64,000 nt of DNA. It comes from Desulfovibrio sp. (GTDB taxonomy: Bacteria; Desulfobacterota; Desulfovibrionia; Desulfovibrionales; Desulfovibrionaceae). The notes under the pieces were generated by a model that was not told the DNA's origin, made no database searches, and was given only the letters and a program-made list of their open reading frames with translations. How positions within the stretch are numbered: position 1 is the first letter of the stretch; each line of letters begins with the position of its first letter. Below, piece by piece: positions 43,401 through 52,381 of this stretch. Position numbers and translations under genes: made by a program. Location of the stretch: NCBI RefSeq assembly GCF_019422935.1, contig NZ_JAHZCJ010000008.1, positions 1 through 64,000 on the forward strand. The letters are read 5' to 3'.

Positions 43401-44739
43401 CCCAGGCCGCGCTTTCCTGCGGCGTGTACCCCCACGGCTCGTACCAGGAGGGAAAGCAACCCACATCGCAGGCCGACATGACATCTTCGTAGGGCATATT
43501 CAAAAAGCCGTCTTCTCCATTGAGCATGGCTGGCACAAAGATGACCTTGACCTTATTCTCCGGATTGTTGTTCAGGCCCAGCCGACGGCAGGCATTGAGT
43601 ATGGGATCTTGCGGCGCATTCCAGGCGAAATGCGTGCAGATAAAGGGCAGGCCGTTGTCGTTGGCCTCTGGGTCGCCAGAAACCGCAGCGGTATTAACGC
43701 CCGTATGCCCGCCCATGACAAGACATAGGGCAAGAATGGAAGCGTCCGTGCCTGCCAAGCTCTGCTCAAGCTTGGCCAGGGCATCCAGAAAGATGTCCAC
43801 GCCCTTGTTGTGCATTTCGTAGCGGCCGGAAATGGCGAAAATACGTGTGTTGGCGGGCAGTTCGCAACGCAGGAAGCGGTTGGAGGCCTCCACGATGCGC
43901 GCACGGTGTTCCGCGGGGCGGGAGCGGTCTACGGAATAATCGGGAATAACCCGCATATCCAGACCGTTGGTGGTGATGACATCAGGCTGCCGCCCCAGCA
44001 GCACCGTTGATTCCTCGCCGGTGATGGGGCTGACGGTGGTAAAAACGTCCGCCTCGCGCGCGCTGGCCCCTTCAAGCGACCACTTGGCCGTGATGTTCAG
44101 GGCTGCGGCCTCGTTGGCGGGATTAATGCTGCGCAGGTTGGAGTAGATATCCCGCCCGGTTCCGGCCATGGCCCGCCCAAGCATGGTGGCGTGCGTGGTG
44201 AACACCGTCCCTATGCCGGGAGAAAGCCTCTTGAGCGAAAGCAGGCCCGCGCCGCACATCCATTCGTGGAACAGGGCAACGCTGCGGCCCTCAAGGGGTT
44301 CCACCCGACTCTCATGAATGGCCTCAATAACCGCACTGCAAGCCGTGGCGAACATGACAGGTTCAATATAGTCCCACCCGCCGGAAAGCGAATCCACACC
44401 GTAATTTTTCCACAGATCGTACAAAAGCTGATTGCTGGAATACCGCTTGGTAAAATCCACCAGAATGGCCTTGGGGCGACCGGGAATATTCCAGCGGCCC
44501 ATGCGGCATTTGAGATCCTTTGTGGCAAATGCCAGACGGAGCGAATCCCAGATATTCTCGTCCGTTTCTTCAAAACCCACATTTTCCGCCAGGGACGGGC
44601 CAAGGAGAAAATAATCCTCGCCAAACTGCTCTACAGCCTGCAATGCCTTGCTGCTGACCACAGAGTAAATGCCCCCCACCTTGTTGCAGACTTCCCAACT
44701 GACCTCAAACAACGTGACGGTGCTGTTATCGAAATTCAT
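40483..44739 (-). CDS. Fusion of GT3 glycogen synthase and GT35 alpha-glucan phosphorylase
   Basis: A 1418-residue polypeptide with two opposing glycogen activities. Residues 1 to about 590 are a eukaryotic-type GT3 synthase: VCNKVGGIYSVV (K20) near the start and the E-X7-E donor motif in PSWYEPWGYTPQES. Residues about 600-1418 are an alpha-glucan phosphorylase: a DUF3417 region (LRDIARNVWWCW), SGGLGVLSGDHLK, and the PLP-lysine block EASGTSGMKLPVNGG. A C-terminal beta-rich segment follows. Phosphorylase releases glucose-1-phosphate while the synthase uses NDP-glucose, likely UDP-glucose. It is last in a four-gene operon, 29 bases after the GH57 gene. Both active-site sets look intact. Confidence 0.92.
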   Translation of the reverse strand: MNFDNSTVTLFEVSWEVCNKVGGIYSVVSSKALQAVEQFGEDYFLLGPSLAENVGFEETDENIWDSLRLAFATKDLKCRMGRWNIPGRPKAILVDFTKRYSSNQLLYDLWKNYGVDSLSGGWDYIEPVMFATACSAVIEAIHESRVEPLEGRSVALFHEWMCGAGLLSLKRLSPGIGTVFTTHATMLGRAMAGTGRDIYSNLRSINPANEAAALNITAKWSLEGASAREADVFTTVSPITGEESTVLLGRQPDVITTNGLDMRVIPDYSVDRSRPAEHRARIVEASNRFLRCELPANTRIFAISGRYEMHNKGVDIFLDALAKLEQSLAGTDASILALCLVMGGHTGVNTAAVSGDPEANDNGLPFICTHFAWNAPQDPILNACRRLGLNNNPENKVKVIFVPAMLNGEDGFLNMPYEDVMSACDVGCFPSWYEPWGYTPQESAAWAVPTITTDLSGFGMWARTQLQEGAAAPKGVCVMPRRGMNFEQSATVLHEHLIRAATCAVDDLPQWRAEARALAEKSSWQFFFENYVRAFEIAFKKASTRINCDCGHAALARVLSTSCSATPFLRPIMAIAEVPEELSRLRDIARNVWWCWHDKAKALFMALSPSHWESWRNPLRMLEQADPERFRDLLENEDYMNLYREVVAKFDAYMAEPIRSLSTDVTPEAPIAYFSTEYGLSESIPIYSGGLGVLSGDHLKSASDMAIPLVGVGLLYKNGYFRQDIDADGRQVAQYPVNNFGLMPISMVYDADNQPVYVQLELPGRLLFARVWKMAVGRITLYLMDTDTRRNTDEDRRITDKLYEANREVRLLQEMLLGMGGMRLLRTMRIMPSVFHMNEGHSAFMAMERLQECLSMGMNYAEATVRVRSNTVFTTHTPVPAGNESFSLELMERYFSGIAANLGLSWQQFVQLGQIEGGNSSSFEMTVLALRHSCWANGVSRLHGVVSRHMWNNLWKSLPVAETPIGHVTNGIHVPSYVGSWMHELLHQYLGSGWMQSPPGSSVWDKVDNIPDEAFWAARMHQKEALLDDLRRRIPEFIQKFHLSSDERKHMESMLKPDTLIIGFARRFAPYKRATLIFADPDRLARILSNTNRPVVLVFSGKAHPADEAGINMIQEVLRMCRDERFLGRIFFVENYSLAVSRIMAQGCDVWLNTPRRPHEASGTSGMKLPVNGGINLSISDGWWCEGYNRQNGWTIGPVVSTELPSSEQNDYADAEDLYSLLENAVVPLYFERNAEGLPLNWIATAKRSLKSLTAMYSSNRMLNDYIRQFYLRAARRRNMLRDNHWEACRALAAWQSDLPARFGTVKVDELTISGVENNTMICGEPVSVQLRMHLGEMKPQEILVQLVIGQALINGSFRDKPEILRLEPRSGENGQDGMRYTASYIPTFSGHYRYGVRIMPVHPAQASPLETDNILWA

Positions 44740-44768
44740 GATTTCTCCTTGTGGAAAAGCCGATTGGC

Positions 44769-46025
44769 TTAAACGGACGCATCAGTGACGGAACGGACAT
44801 TGCTCTTGCGTGCCCTGCGGGGCTTGTGCTCTTTACCTGCCAGTTCTGCGGCTTCAAGCCGCAGCTCAAAATCTGCCAGTACGTTCATATAGGTGATGTA
44901 CGCATCATAGGGGCTGTCAAAGGGGCTGGGCCTGTCCTGCTGTGGACCGGAAAACCACTTGGTGGACATGTGCCGGAAATGGTCGGCGGTTTGCAGGCGC
45001 TCGTAGTCGTGCAGCAGCATCTTGTCGCCGCAGGCGCTCACCCGGGCGGCAAGGCTGTAAAGCGTGTGGATAGCGTCTTTCTGCATGTCGTTGCCGAGCC
45101 ACGAGGTCAGGTCGTGGCCGCTTTCTTCCCACGATACGAACTGGGGCACGTCCACCTCTCCGGCTGGGGTGCGCTTTCCGACAATGGATCCGGGCGTGGC
45201 AAACCTGAAGCGGCTGTCGCGCAGCAGGGCCTCGGGCAGAGCCGACATAAAATCGAAGATGCCCGAATCCTGCCCATGACGCAGGCCGAATATATGAAAG
45301 TCATTGTAAATATTGATCACATCAGCTTTGTCGCCCAAGCTGTGGCACCACGAGGCGAACTTGTCGGCAGTGAGCGGCCAGTCGCTCCACCCCCTGTCGC
45401 CAAAGCGCAGCCCCATGTCGTCAGAAAGGGCCGTGTTGCGCAGCAAAAGATTCATCTTGGGGCCAGAAACCGGGCGGTACACCCAGTTGGGGCTGCGCCA
45501 GCCAAGCACCTGGTCCGCACCCTCGGCCAGCGCGGTTTTAAAGCCAAGCTGTTGCAAGGCGGCGGCAAGGTCATTGTTAAACACGCATTCCGTATGCATG
45601 AAGGTCGTGGGCTTTTTGCCAAACAGTTTTTTGATGCGCGCGCTCTGCGCCTTGACCTGCCTGTCAAATTCCACGCGGGAATACAGAAAGGCCAGCGAAT
45701 GCGCCGAAGTTTCGGCGACAAATTCCACGCAGCCCGTAGCCGCGAGGGCGCACAGGCTTTCTGTCACTTCAGGGGCGTACTGCTCAAAAAGATCCAGGGC
45801 GGTGCCCGAAACGCACAGCGACACCGCAAACGCGCCTTCATGGCGGCGCACAAGCCTGAGCAGCATTTCTGTGGCTGGCAAATAGCACAGACGCGCCGCG
45901 CGCAGCATGGTTTCGCAGTTGCGGTCATCATCTTCGTAAACGGAGCTCTGCCCCATGTCGAAAACCGTGTAGCGGCGGAACTGGTACGGCTCATGTATAT
46001 TGAAACACAGGCATAGCGCAGGCAT
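44769..46025 (-). CDS. Glycoside hydrolase family 57 protein
   Basis: A 418-residue GH57 enzyme, the (beta/alpha)7-barrel family of retaining alpha-amylases, 4-alpha-glucanotransferases and branching enzymes. The N-terminus LCLCFNIHEPYQFRRY is the typical first barrel strand. E146 in FMHTECVFNND is a candidate nucleophile, and the Asp in NIYNDFHIFG could be the acid/base. It is cytoplasmic, with no signal peptide. It starts by a one-base overlap with the stop of the GT4 gene, which implies translational coupling. No GH13 branching enzyme occurs here, so this protein might fill that need; that is inference. Confidence 0.88.
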   Translation of the reverse strand: MPALCLCFNIHEPYQFRRYTVFDMGQSSVYEDDDRNCETMLRAARLCYLPATEMLLRLVRRHEGAFAVSLCVSGTALDLFEQYAPEVTESLCALAATGCVEFVAETSAHSLAFLYSRVEFDRQVKAQSARIKKLFGKKPTTFMHTECVFNNDLAAALQQLGFKTALAEGADQVLGWRSPNWVYRPVSGPKMNLLLRNTALSDDMGLRFGDRGWSDWPLTADKFASWCHSLGDKADVINIYNDFHIFGLRHGQDSGIFDFMSALPEALLRDSRFRFATPGSIVGKRTPAGEVDVPQFVSWEESGHDLTSWLGNDMQKDAIHTLYSLAARVSACGDKMLLHDYERLQTADHFRHMSTKWFSGPQQDRPSPFDSPYDAYITYMNVLADFELRLEAAELAGKEHKPRRARKSNVRSVTDASV

Positions 46026-47374
46026 CAGTGACCTCCAAGGACATCCCGGTAAATGGTCAGCAATTGGTCAGCGGCATTTTCCCATCGGATGGATTTCATT
46101 TCTTCGCGGCAGTTTTTCACCAACTCTGCGGCAAGGCAGGGATAACGCAGCACGGCGCAGATTTTGTCGGCCATGTCGCGTGTATCCCAGAAGTCGGCCT
46201 TGAGGGCGTGTTCCAGCACTTCTGAAACGCCCGACTGACGCGAGAGCAGCACTGGCACATCGTACAGCATGGCCTCCAGCGGCGTTATGCCGAAAGGCTC
46301 GGAGACTGAAGGCATGACGTAAAGATCGCTGAGGGCAAACATGCGGTCCACATCTTCGCCGCGCAAAAATCCGGCAAAATGGAAGCGCCGCCCCATGCGC
46401 AACTGCCCTGCCCTGCGGATCAACGCTGGCAGCATGTCGCCGCTGCCAGCCATGAAAAAGCGGACATTGGGAATTTTTTGCAGCACAAGACGGGCCGCTT
46501 CCATGAAGTATTCCGGCCCTTTCTGGAATGTCACGCGGCCGAGGAATAACACGCGCTTTTCATGCCGTATGCGTTGCGGCACAAGGTAGCAGCGCCCGGC
46601 TTCATGCCGCGCAACGGCATTGTGCACTACCACCACCTTTTCGGGCGCTACGCCGTAGCGTTCAATGACGGTTTTTCGGGTCAGGCGGCTTACGGCTACG
46701 ACCACATCGGCGGCGTTCAGCCCGGCGCGTTCTATGCCCGCCACCTGTTCGTTGATGTTCAGGCCGCTGCGGTCGTATTCCGTGGCGTGGATGTGCGCCA
46801 CAAGCGGCTTGCCGGTCAGCGCCCTGGCCATCATGCCCGCAGGATAGGTCATCCAGTCGTGCACGTGGATGACGTCAAACCGTTCCTGCACGGCAATGGC
46901 CCCGGCCAGACGACTGTAACGCTGCACCTCGGCCATGAGGTCAGGCCCATAACCGCCATGCAGTTCAAACGTGATCTCGCCTTTGCAGTCGGCATGGCCC
47001 GCATGCGGCGCAAAGGCGTGCGTACTGGCCGCATTGCCTGGCTCATGCCGCAGGTTTTCCAACGCTTCGGCATAGCCCTGCGGCGTGAGGTAGGGAACAA
47101 GCGGGCTTTCCACCGGCAGGCAGCGGATGCTGCTGGCCCAGAGTTCATGCCCGGCCTGCGTCATGCTTTCCGCAAGTTGGGCCGCAACCGGAGTGCCGGA
47201 GGCCCCCCGCAGACGCACAAAGCCGTTCTGCCCAATACCTCCTTCCACGCGGGGCAGTACAAAGATGATCTCCGCCCCTTTTTTCGCCAGAGCCTGGGTC
47301 ATGCCAAAGCATGCCGTTCCCAGTCCTCCACTGATGTGGGGCGGAAATTCCCAGCCAAACATAAGCACTCGCAT
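46025..47374 (-). CDS. GT4-family glycosyltransferase, glycogen-synthase-like
   Basis: A 449-residue GT-B glycosyltransferase in the glycogen operon. RVLMFGWEFPPHISGGLG at the N-terminus has the Gly-rich loop that binds the donor phosphate in starch/glycogen-synthase-like GT4 enzymes. IHVHDWMTYPAGMMA and HIHATEYDRSG follow, and VMPSVSEPFGITPLEAM holds the E-X7-E motif. The ATG at 47374 lies 10 bases after the preceding stop with AAGGGT upstream; a start 7 codons earlier would overlap the debranching gene. It may elongate or prime alpha-glucan, so the operon has two possible synthases. Donor specificity is unknown. Confidence 0.88.
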   Translation of the reverse strand: MRVLMFGWEFPPHISGGLGTACFGMTQALAKKGAEIIFVLPRVEGGIGQNGFVRLRGASGTPVAAQLAESMTQAGHELWASSIRCLPVESPLVPYLTPQGYAEALENLRHEPGNAASTHAFAPHAGHADCKGEITFELHGGYGPDLMAEVQRYSRLAGAIAVQERFDVIHVHDWMTYPAGMMARALTGKPLVAHIHATEYDRSGLNINEQVAGIERAGLNAADVVVAVSRLTRKTVIERYGVAPEKVVVVHNAVARHEAGRCYLVPQRIRHEKRVLFLGRVTFQKGPEYFMEAARLVLQKIPNVRFFMAGSGDMLPALIRRAGQLRMGRRFHFAGFLRGEDVDRMFALSDLYVMPSVSEPFGITPLEAMLYDVPVLLSRQSGVSEVLEHALKADFWDTRDMADKICAVLRYPCLAAELVKNCREEMKSIRWENAADQLLTIYRDVLGGH

Positions 47375-47384
47375 GGCTAAACCC

Positions 47385-49553
47385 TTATTCTTCACTACCG
47401 GGCGCAGACACGCCCAGAGTCATGGTTGCCCTGCATACGCCGGTTTTGTCGCCGGATGCGGGATGGGCCAGACAATGCGCCACCCTTTGCTCCCATTGGG
47501 CGTAAACATCCGGCGCGGCCTTTTGCAGATTCTTGAGCATGCGCAGGCACTCGGCCACGCTCCAGGCCTGGGCGGTGCAACCGCCGGGATTGTAGGGCGG
47601 GGAGCCGTCAAAAACTTCAGAAATGCTGCCAAGCCCGGCTTCGCAGAGATGCTGGCAAAACAGGGGCGTAACCATATCAAGCACGCCCAGAACAGCGCCG
47701 TCCATATCCCAGGCCGTGTGCAGCAGCGCATCCGCATAATGGCCCAGCAGCCAGGGCCAGACAGTGCCCTGATGGTAGGCGGCATCACGGCTCTCGCCAT
47801 TGCCTTCGTACCTGCCTTTGTAAGCGGCGGCGTCAGGGGCAAGGGTGCGCAGGCCAAAGGGCGTGAGCAGCCTGTTTCGCACACATTCCACAACCTGCGG
47901 CTGAAAATCGTCTGCAAGCACCGCATGCGGCAGGGAAACGGCAAATATCTGATTGGGACGCACGCTTCGGTCAAGCTGCCCATTGCGCCACACATCACCC
48001 AGATAGCCGCCCGCCTCGGTTGTCCAGAAGCGGCGCAAAAACGCATCGCGCATGGCGGCGCGCTGGCGCTCGCCCGTGAGCAGCGGCTCCTGAAATGCGG
48101 CGGCAAGGCTGTCTGCAAAGGCAAGGGTGTTATACCAGAGGGCGTTGATTTCCACGGGGCAACCGTGCCGGGGAGTGACCGGGCAGCCGTTTACCTGGGC
48201 ATCCATCCAGGTGAGCTGAGTGTGGGCGTCGCCCGCATGCAGCAGGCCCTCGGCATCCACAAAGATGCCCATGCCCGGCCCCTTGCGGTAGCCCTTGATG
48301 ATGGCTTTCAAAGCATCCCAGGCATGTTGCCTCGCCCAGGCCAGGCCATCGGGAACGACGGCAAGTGCCTGTTGCAGGGCAAAGGCATACCACAGGGATG
48401 CGTCTACTGTGTTGTAGGCATGCCCGCCCGATTCCGAAAACATGTTTGGCACAAGGCCATTGCGGATATGCCGCCCCACCTCGGCCAGAACGCGCAGGCC
48501 AAATTCTTCGCGTCCAGCATAAAAAGTCAGGCCCGGCAGGCTGATGAGCGTGTCGCGCCCCCAGTCGTCAAACCAGGGATACCCGGCAATCACGGAGGCT
48601 CGGCCCGAAGGCGTCGTGATGCAGAACTGGCCGCCAACCTGCGCCAGTTGCCCTGCAAGGCCGCCGCCCGCAAGGTGGGCATCTGTGCGGGCGCGGCTCT
48701 CCGTCTCCCACAGGGCGCGCAGGTTTTCGCCGCAGGCTTCCGTGCCAGCCGCCACATACACGTAGCCGCCCTGCGGCAGCGGTGGCAGAGCTATTTCAAG
48801 CGTACCTGGCATGAAAAGGTCTTCACTGTCGTCAAAACCGCGCTCGCGCTCTTCAAAATATTCCACATTGCGGCACCAGTCCGGCTCGGCCAGAAAACTG
48901 GCGGCAGCGTGAGGCCCGCACTTTTCGCTGGTCGCCGCGCTCTCGGCATTTACAGCCTTCGCGCAAGCCTTGCCGGAATCCCCGGCGGCCTGAATATACA
49001 TGGGTGGCAAGCTTTCATACGGACGGATGGAAAAACCACCGGGCACGGCAACGATATCTGTCCGCAGGGCCGGGTTAGCCCGCGTGAGCGCATGAATATT
49101 GCGGTAAGCAAGCAAGGGCTTGATGCGCAGAGTGAGCGGAGGGATATCCTCCGGCCCGCGCAGTTCATAGCGCACCAACAGCAGGCTTTTATCCCGCGCG
49201 AGCAGTACCTCGCGGTTCAGGCTGACTTCGCCCACCCGATAGGTGCTTTGGGGCCACTGATCGAGCTGAAAGGCTTCAAGATACTCGTGCCCGTTGGGAT
49301 AAAGCGTGCCGGGATGCTGACGGGTGGAGAAAAAGAATTCCCTGCCGCCGCCGCACACCGATTCCTCAAAGGCAGAAAGCAGCACATGACGACCGTACGG
49401 GGTGTTGACCACAAGCAGGCCGTGATATTTGCGCGTGTTGCAGCACAAAATGCTGCTGCCGGAGCAGTCGCCATTTTCGTTGGTGAGCAGCCACTCCCGG
49501 TGCAGCGCCCTGCGTGTATTTTGGCAAGCTGCCTTGTCAAAGCTGAACCGCAT
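47385..49553 (-). CDS. Glycogen debranching enzyme (amylo-alpha-1,6-glucosidase, GH133)
   Basis: A 722-residue cytoplasmic enzyme that removes alpha-1,6 branches of glycogen. The N-terminal domain (about 1-270) has the GDE_N pattern WLLTNENGDCSGSSILCCNTRKYHGLLV (in outline). The C-terminal GDE_C (alpha/alpha)6 barrel contains WFDDWGRDTLISLPGL with a catalytic Asp, MDAQVNGCPVTPRHGCPVEINALWYN (in outline), and AYHQGTVWPWLLG. The ATG at 49553 has a perfect AAGGAGG; the open frame continues 66 codons upstream without homology. It is first in the operon, so the promoter should lie in 49554-50196. Confidence 0.94.
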   Translation of the reverse strand: MRFSFDKAACQNTRRALHREWLLTNENGDCSGSSILCCNTRKYHGLLVVNTPYGRHVLLSAFEESVCGGGREFFFSTRQHPGTLYPNGHEYLEAFQLDQWPQSTYRVGEVSLNREVLLARDKSLLLVRYELRGPEDIPPLTLRIKPLLAYRNIHALTRANPALRTDIVAVPGGFSIRPYESLPPMYIQAAGDSGKACAKAVNAESAATSEKCGPHAAASFLAEPDWCRNVEYFEERERGFDDSEDLFMPGTLEIALPPLPQGGYVYVAAGTEACGENLRALWETESRARTDAHLAGGGLAGQLAQVGGQFCITTPSGRASVIAGYPWFDDWGRDTLISLPGLTFYAGREEFGLRVLAEVGRHIRNGLVPNMFSESGGHAYNTVDASLWYAFALQQALAVVPDGLAWARQHAWDALKAIIKGYRKGPGMGIFVDAEGLLHAGDAHTQLTWMDAQVNGCPVTPRHGCPVEINALWYNTLAFADSLAAAFQEPLLTGERQRAAMRDAFLRRFWTTEAGGYLGDVWRNGQLDRSVRPNQIFAVSLPHAVLADDFQPQVVECVRNRLLTPFGLRTLAPDAAAYKGRYEGNGESRDAAYHQGTVWPWLLGHYADALLHTAWDMDGAVLGVLDMVTPLFCQHLCEAGLGSISEVFDGSPPYNPGGCTAQAWSVAECLRMLKNLQKAAPDVYAQWEQRVAHCLAHPASGDKTGVCRATMTLGVSAPGSEE

Positions 49554-50196
49554 ACGGCCTCCTTGGCGCCCATATGGAGCGCGACGGCGAATGCTGCGGA
49601 AAGACGAAGGGCGCAATCGCCGCCTGACCGCCAGACGATGCTGGGCGGCCCAAGTTGCGGCAATGCTTGCGGAAGGGGTACGGCGGAAAGGGCGCAGAGA
49701 GAAACTGAAACAGCCGAACCTCTGACCGCGAAAACCGCAACAGAAAAACATTTAAGAAAATAAAGGCGTTCTCTGTTTTTACAGCTTTACCTTATCCCAT
49801 TATTTTTTGGCTGTCGAGCGCGCGCTACTTTTGTTTTCAGGTTTATCGCCTTAACGATGCGCCAAACACGACATATCTGTTAGTTGGCTAATAATACATG
49901 AAGAATTTGACCAATCTGAAGTAATCATGTGAGCATCACGTTACAATCACGCAATTTATCGTGACGGCCTGAACAGGCTCACAATGCTTTGCTGATAAAC
50001 CCGTCGCAAGTACTCATAGCTGATTACAACTGCCGCGCAAGGCCGGATGGTTATAACGCAGCCCTGCGACCCTTGCTGGATTGCGTCTGCTTGCGCCAAT
50101 GCGCGGCCCGACGATACTGGGGGCTTTTTCTTTCTTCATTTTTAGGGTACGCTTGTTCGTTGCTCATAATATTTGCATACCTGACGGGGGTAGTTC
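49554..50196. other. Divergent intergenic region, glycogen operon / liv operon
   Basis: About 640 bases. Bases 49740-49980 are AT-rich and likely hold the glycogen operon promoter. CATAAT at 50166-50171 is a possible -10 for the liv operon, without a good -35. No gene or repeat is supported. Confidence 0.4.
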
Positions 50197-51318
50197 ATGA
50201 AAGCACTTGGTCGTTGGCTTGGGGCTCTGGCCCTTACCCTGCTCGTGCCCGTTGCGGCGCTGGCTGGTGACATCAAGGTTGGCCTTATGTGCCCGCTTAC
50301 GGGCAAATGGGCCTCCGAAGGCCTGGATATGAAGAACATCGTTACCCTGCTGGTTGACGATGTGAATGCCAAGGGCGGCATCAAGGGCCGCAAGATTCAG
50401 CTGGTTGTCGAAGACGACGCGGGCGACCCGCGCACTGCCGCTCTGGCCGCGCAGAAGCTTGCTTCCGCCGGTGTTGTGGCCGTTATCGGCACCTACGGCT
50501 CCGCCGTGACCGAGGCCAGCCAGAGCATTCTGGACGAGGCGGAACTGGTGCAGATCGGCACAGGCTCCACCAGCGTGCGCCTTACGGAAAAGGGCTTGAA
50601 ACTCTTTTTCCGCACCTGCCCGCGTGACGACGCGCAGGGCAAATCCGCCGCCGAAGCCATCAAGAAGGGCGGCTACAAAGCCGTGGCCCTGCTGCACGAC
50701 AATTCTTCGTATGCCAAGGGCCTGGCGGAAGAGACCAAGGCAGTGCTTGAAAAAGACGGTACAAAAGTGGTGTTTTACGATGCTCTTACCCCCGGAGAGC
50801 GCGACTACACCGCCATTCTGACCAAGCTTAAGGCTGCCAATCCCGACCTCGTGTTCTTTACCGGTTACTACCCTGAAACCGGCATGCTGTTGCGGCAGAA
50901 AAGAGAAATGGGCTGGAACGTTCCCATGATGGGCGGCGATGCCGCTAACCATCAGGATCTGGTCAAGATCGCCGGTAACGAAGCCGCTACGGGCTATTTC
51001 TTCATCAGCCCGCCGCTGCCGCAGGATATGGACACGCCTGAAGCCAAGGAATTCCTCAAGGCCTTCAAGGCCAAGTACAATACCGTGCCTGTTTCCGTGT
51101 GGGCCGTGCTGGCTGGCGATGCTTTCAAGGTTATCGAAGGCGCGCTTGAAGCTGGCAAGGATACTCCCAAGGAAATGGCCGCATGGCTCAAGGAACTCAA
51201 GGGTATGCCCGGTCTTTCCGGCAACCTTGGTTTTGACGCCAAGGGCGACCGCGTGGGCGAGTTCTACCGCACCTACAAGGTTGACGCCACGGGCAACTTC
51301 GTTTTGCAGCCCAAGTAA
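50197..51318 (+). CDS. livJ: Branched-chain amino acid ABC transporter, binding protein
   Basis: A 373-residue periplasmic binding protein of the Leu/Ile/Val type. The signal peptide is MKALGRWLGALALTLLVP with cleavage after VAALAG (about residue 24). The mature start IKVGLMCPLTGKWASEG and AVIGTYGSAVTEASQS are the ligand-site blocks of this family. It is first in a livJHMGF operon. A GC hairpin without T run separates it from livH, as often seen where the binding protein is made in excess. GGGGGT precedes the ATG. The ligand could be another amino acid, as family members vary. Confidence 0.95.
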   Translation: MKALGRWLGALALTLLVPVAALAGDIKVGLMCPLTGKWASEGLDMKNIVTLLVDDVNAKGGIKGRKIQLVVEDDAGDPRTAALAAQKLASAGVVAVIGTYGSAVTEASQSILDEAELVQIGTGSTSVRLTEKGLKLFFRTCPRDDAQGKSAAEAIKKGGYKAVALLHDNSSYAKGLAEETKAVLEKDGTKVVFYDALTPGERDYTAILTKLKAANPDLVFFTGYYPETGMLLRQKREMGWNVPMMGGDAANHQDLVKIAGNEAATGYFFISPPLPQDMDTPEAKEFLKAFKAKYNTVPVSVWAVLAGDAFKVIEGALEAGKDTPKEMAAWLKELKGMPGLSGNLGFDAKGDRVGEFYRTYKVDATGNFVLQPK

Positions 51319-51418
51319 TGCGGTGCGGTCATAAGCCGCGCCCATGATGCACAGATACACGCCTGGGGCATAAATACCCCGGCGAAAAGCGCAATCCCCT
51401 CGAGGACGCGTTCATTAC

Positions 51419-51448
51419 GGCGGGCGACCGGTATCCCGGTCGCCCGCC
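51419..51448 (+). other. 13-bp perfect hairpin between livJ and livH
   Basis: GGCGGGCGACCGG pairs perfectly with CCGGTCGCCCGCC around a 4-base loop. There is no T run, so it probably protects the livJ message end or partly blocks transcription rather than terminating it fully. Confidence 0.65.
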
Positions 51449-51475
51449 AAATGCCGAGTACCAACGCCGAACATT

Positions 51476-52381
51476 ATGGAACAATTTCTCCAACAGCTTT
51501 TGAACGGCCTGGCCGTGGGCGGCATCTATGCGCTTGTGGCGCTGGGCTACACCATGGTGTATGGCGTGCTCAAGCTCATCAACTTTGCCCACGGCGACCT
51601 GTTTACCATTGGCGCCTATCTGGGGCTTACCCTGCTTGTCAGCTGCAATATGGCGGGCGCGCTCAATCCCTTTTTGGCTGTAGCCGCCGTTTTTGTCATG
51701 GTGGCCCTGCTTGTGGCGATTATTGGCTTTTTGCTTGAGCGCACGGCATATCGCCCGCTGCGCAACGCCAACCGCCTCTCGGCTGTGGTTTCCGCCCTTG
51801 GCGCATCCATATTTTTCCAAAACGCGGTCATGCTGATCTACGGCGCGCGCTTTTACGTTTACCCCGACTATCTGCGCCCCAACTTTACGGTGAGGATGCT
51901 TGGCCTTGAAGTGCCCGGCGTGCGCCTGCTGGTTATCGCGGCCAGCGTTGTGCTGATGCTCGGCCTCTGGGCCTTTATCCAGCGCACCCGCACAGGCGCG
52001 GCCATTCGTGCCGTGGCCATCGACCCCGGCGCTGCGCAGCTTATGGGCATCAATGTTGACCGCATCATCTCGCTAGTCTTTCTTATCGGCCCCGGCCTTG
52101 GCGGCGCGGCGGGTCTGATGGTGGGCATCTATTACGGGCAGATCGACTTTACGATGGGCTGGTCTTACGGCCTCAAGGCCTTTACAGCCGCCATCCTGGG
52201 CGGCATCGGCAACATCCCCGGCGCCATGCTGGGCGGGCTTTTGCTCGGCGTTATCGAAGCCCTGGCCGCAGGTTACATAGCCATTGCCTGGAAGGATGCC
52301 ATCGCCTTTCTGGTGCTCATTCTCATTCTGATTATCCGACCCACTGGCATTCTGGGCGAGCGCACGGCGGACAAACTATGA
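51476..52381 (+). CDS. livH: Branched-chain amino acid ABC transporter, permease LivH
   Basis: A 301-residue inner-membrane permease with about eight transmembrane helices. It starts MEQFLQQLLNGLAVGGIYALVALGYTMVYG (in outline), the standard LivH opening, and has LINFAHGDLFTIGAY and the EAA-like loop GAAIRAVAIDPGAAQLMGI. GLKAFTAAILGGIGNIPGA is near the end. It pairs with LivM to form the channel. It overlaps livM by four bases (ATGA). The ribosome binding site is weak. Confidence 0.96.
   Translation: MEQFLQQLLNGLAVGGIYALVALGYTMVYGVLKLINFAHGDLFTIGAYLGLTLLVSCNMAGALNPFLAVAAVFVMVALLVAIIGFLLERTAYRPLRNANRLSAVVSALGASIFFQNAVMLIYGARFYVYPDYLRPNFTVRMLGLEVPGVRLLVIAASVVLMLGLWAFIQRTRTGAAIRAVAIDPGAAQLMGINVDRIISLVFLIGPGLGGAAGLMVGIYYGQIDFTMGWSYGLKAFTAAILGGIGNIPGAMLGGLLLGVIEALAAGYIAIAWKDAIAFLVLILILIIRPTGILGERTADKL

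Noticed and set aside
47127..49763. An open frame of 878 codons on the plus strand
   Set aside because: It is antisense to the debranching enzyme and the GT4 gene. Long antisense frames arise here from GC-rich third positions; it has no ribosome binding site or family motif.
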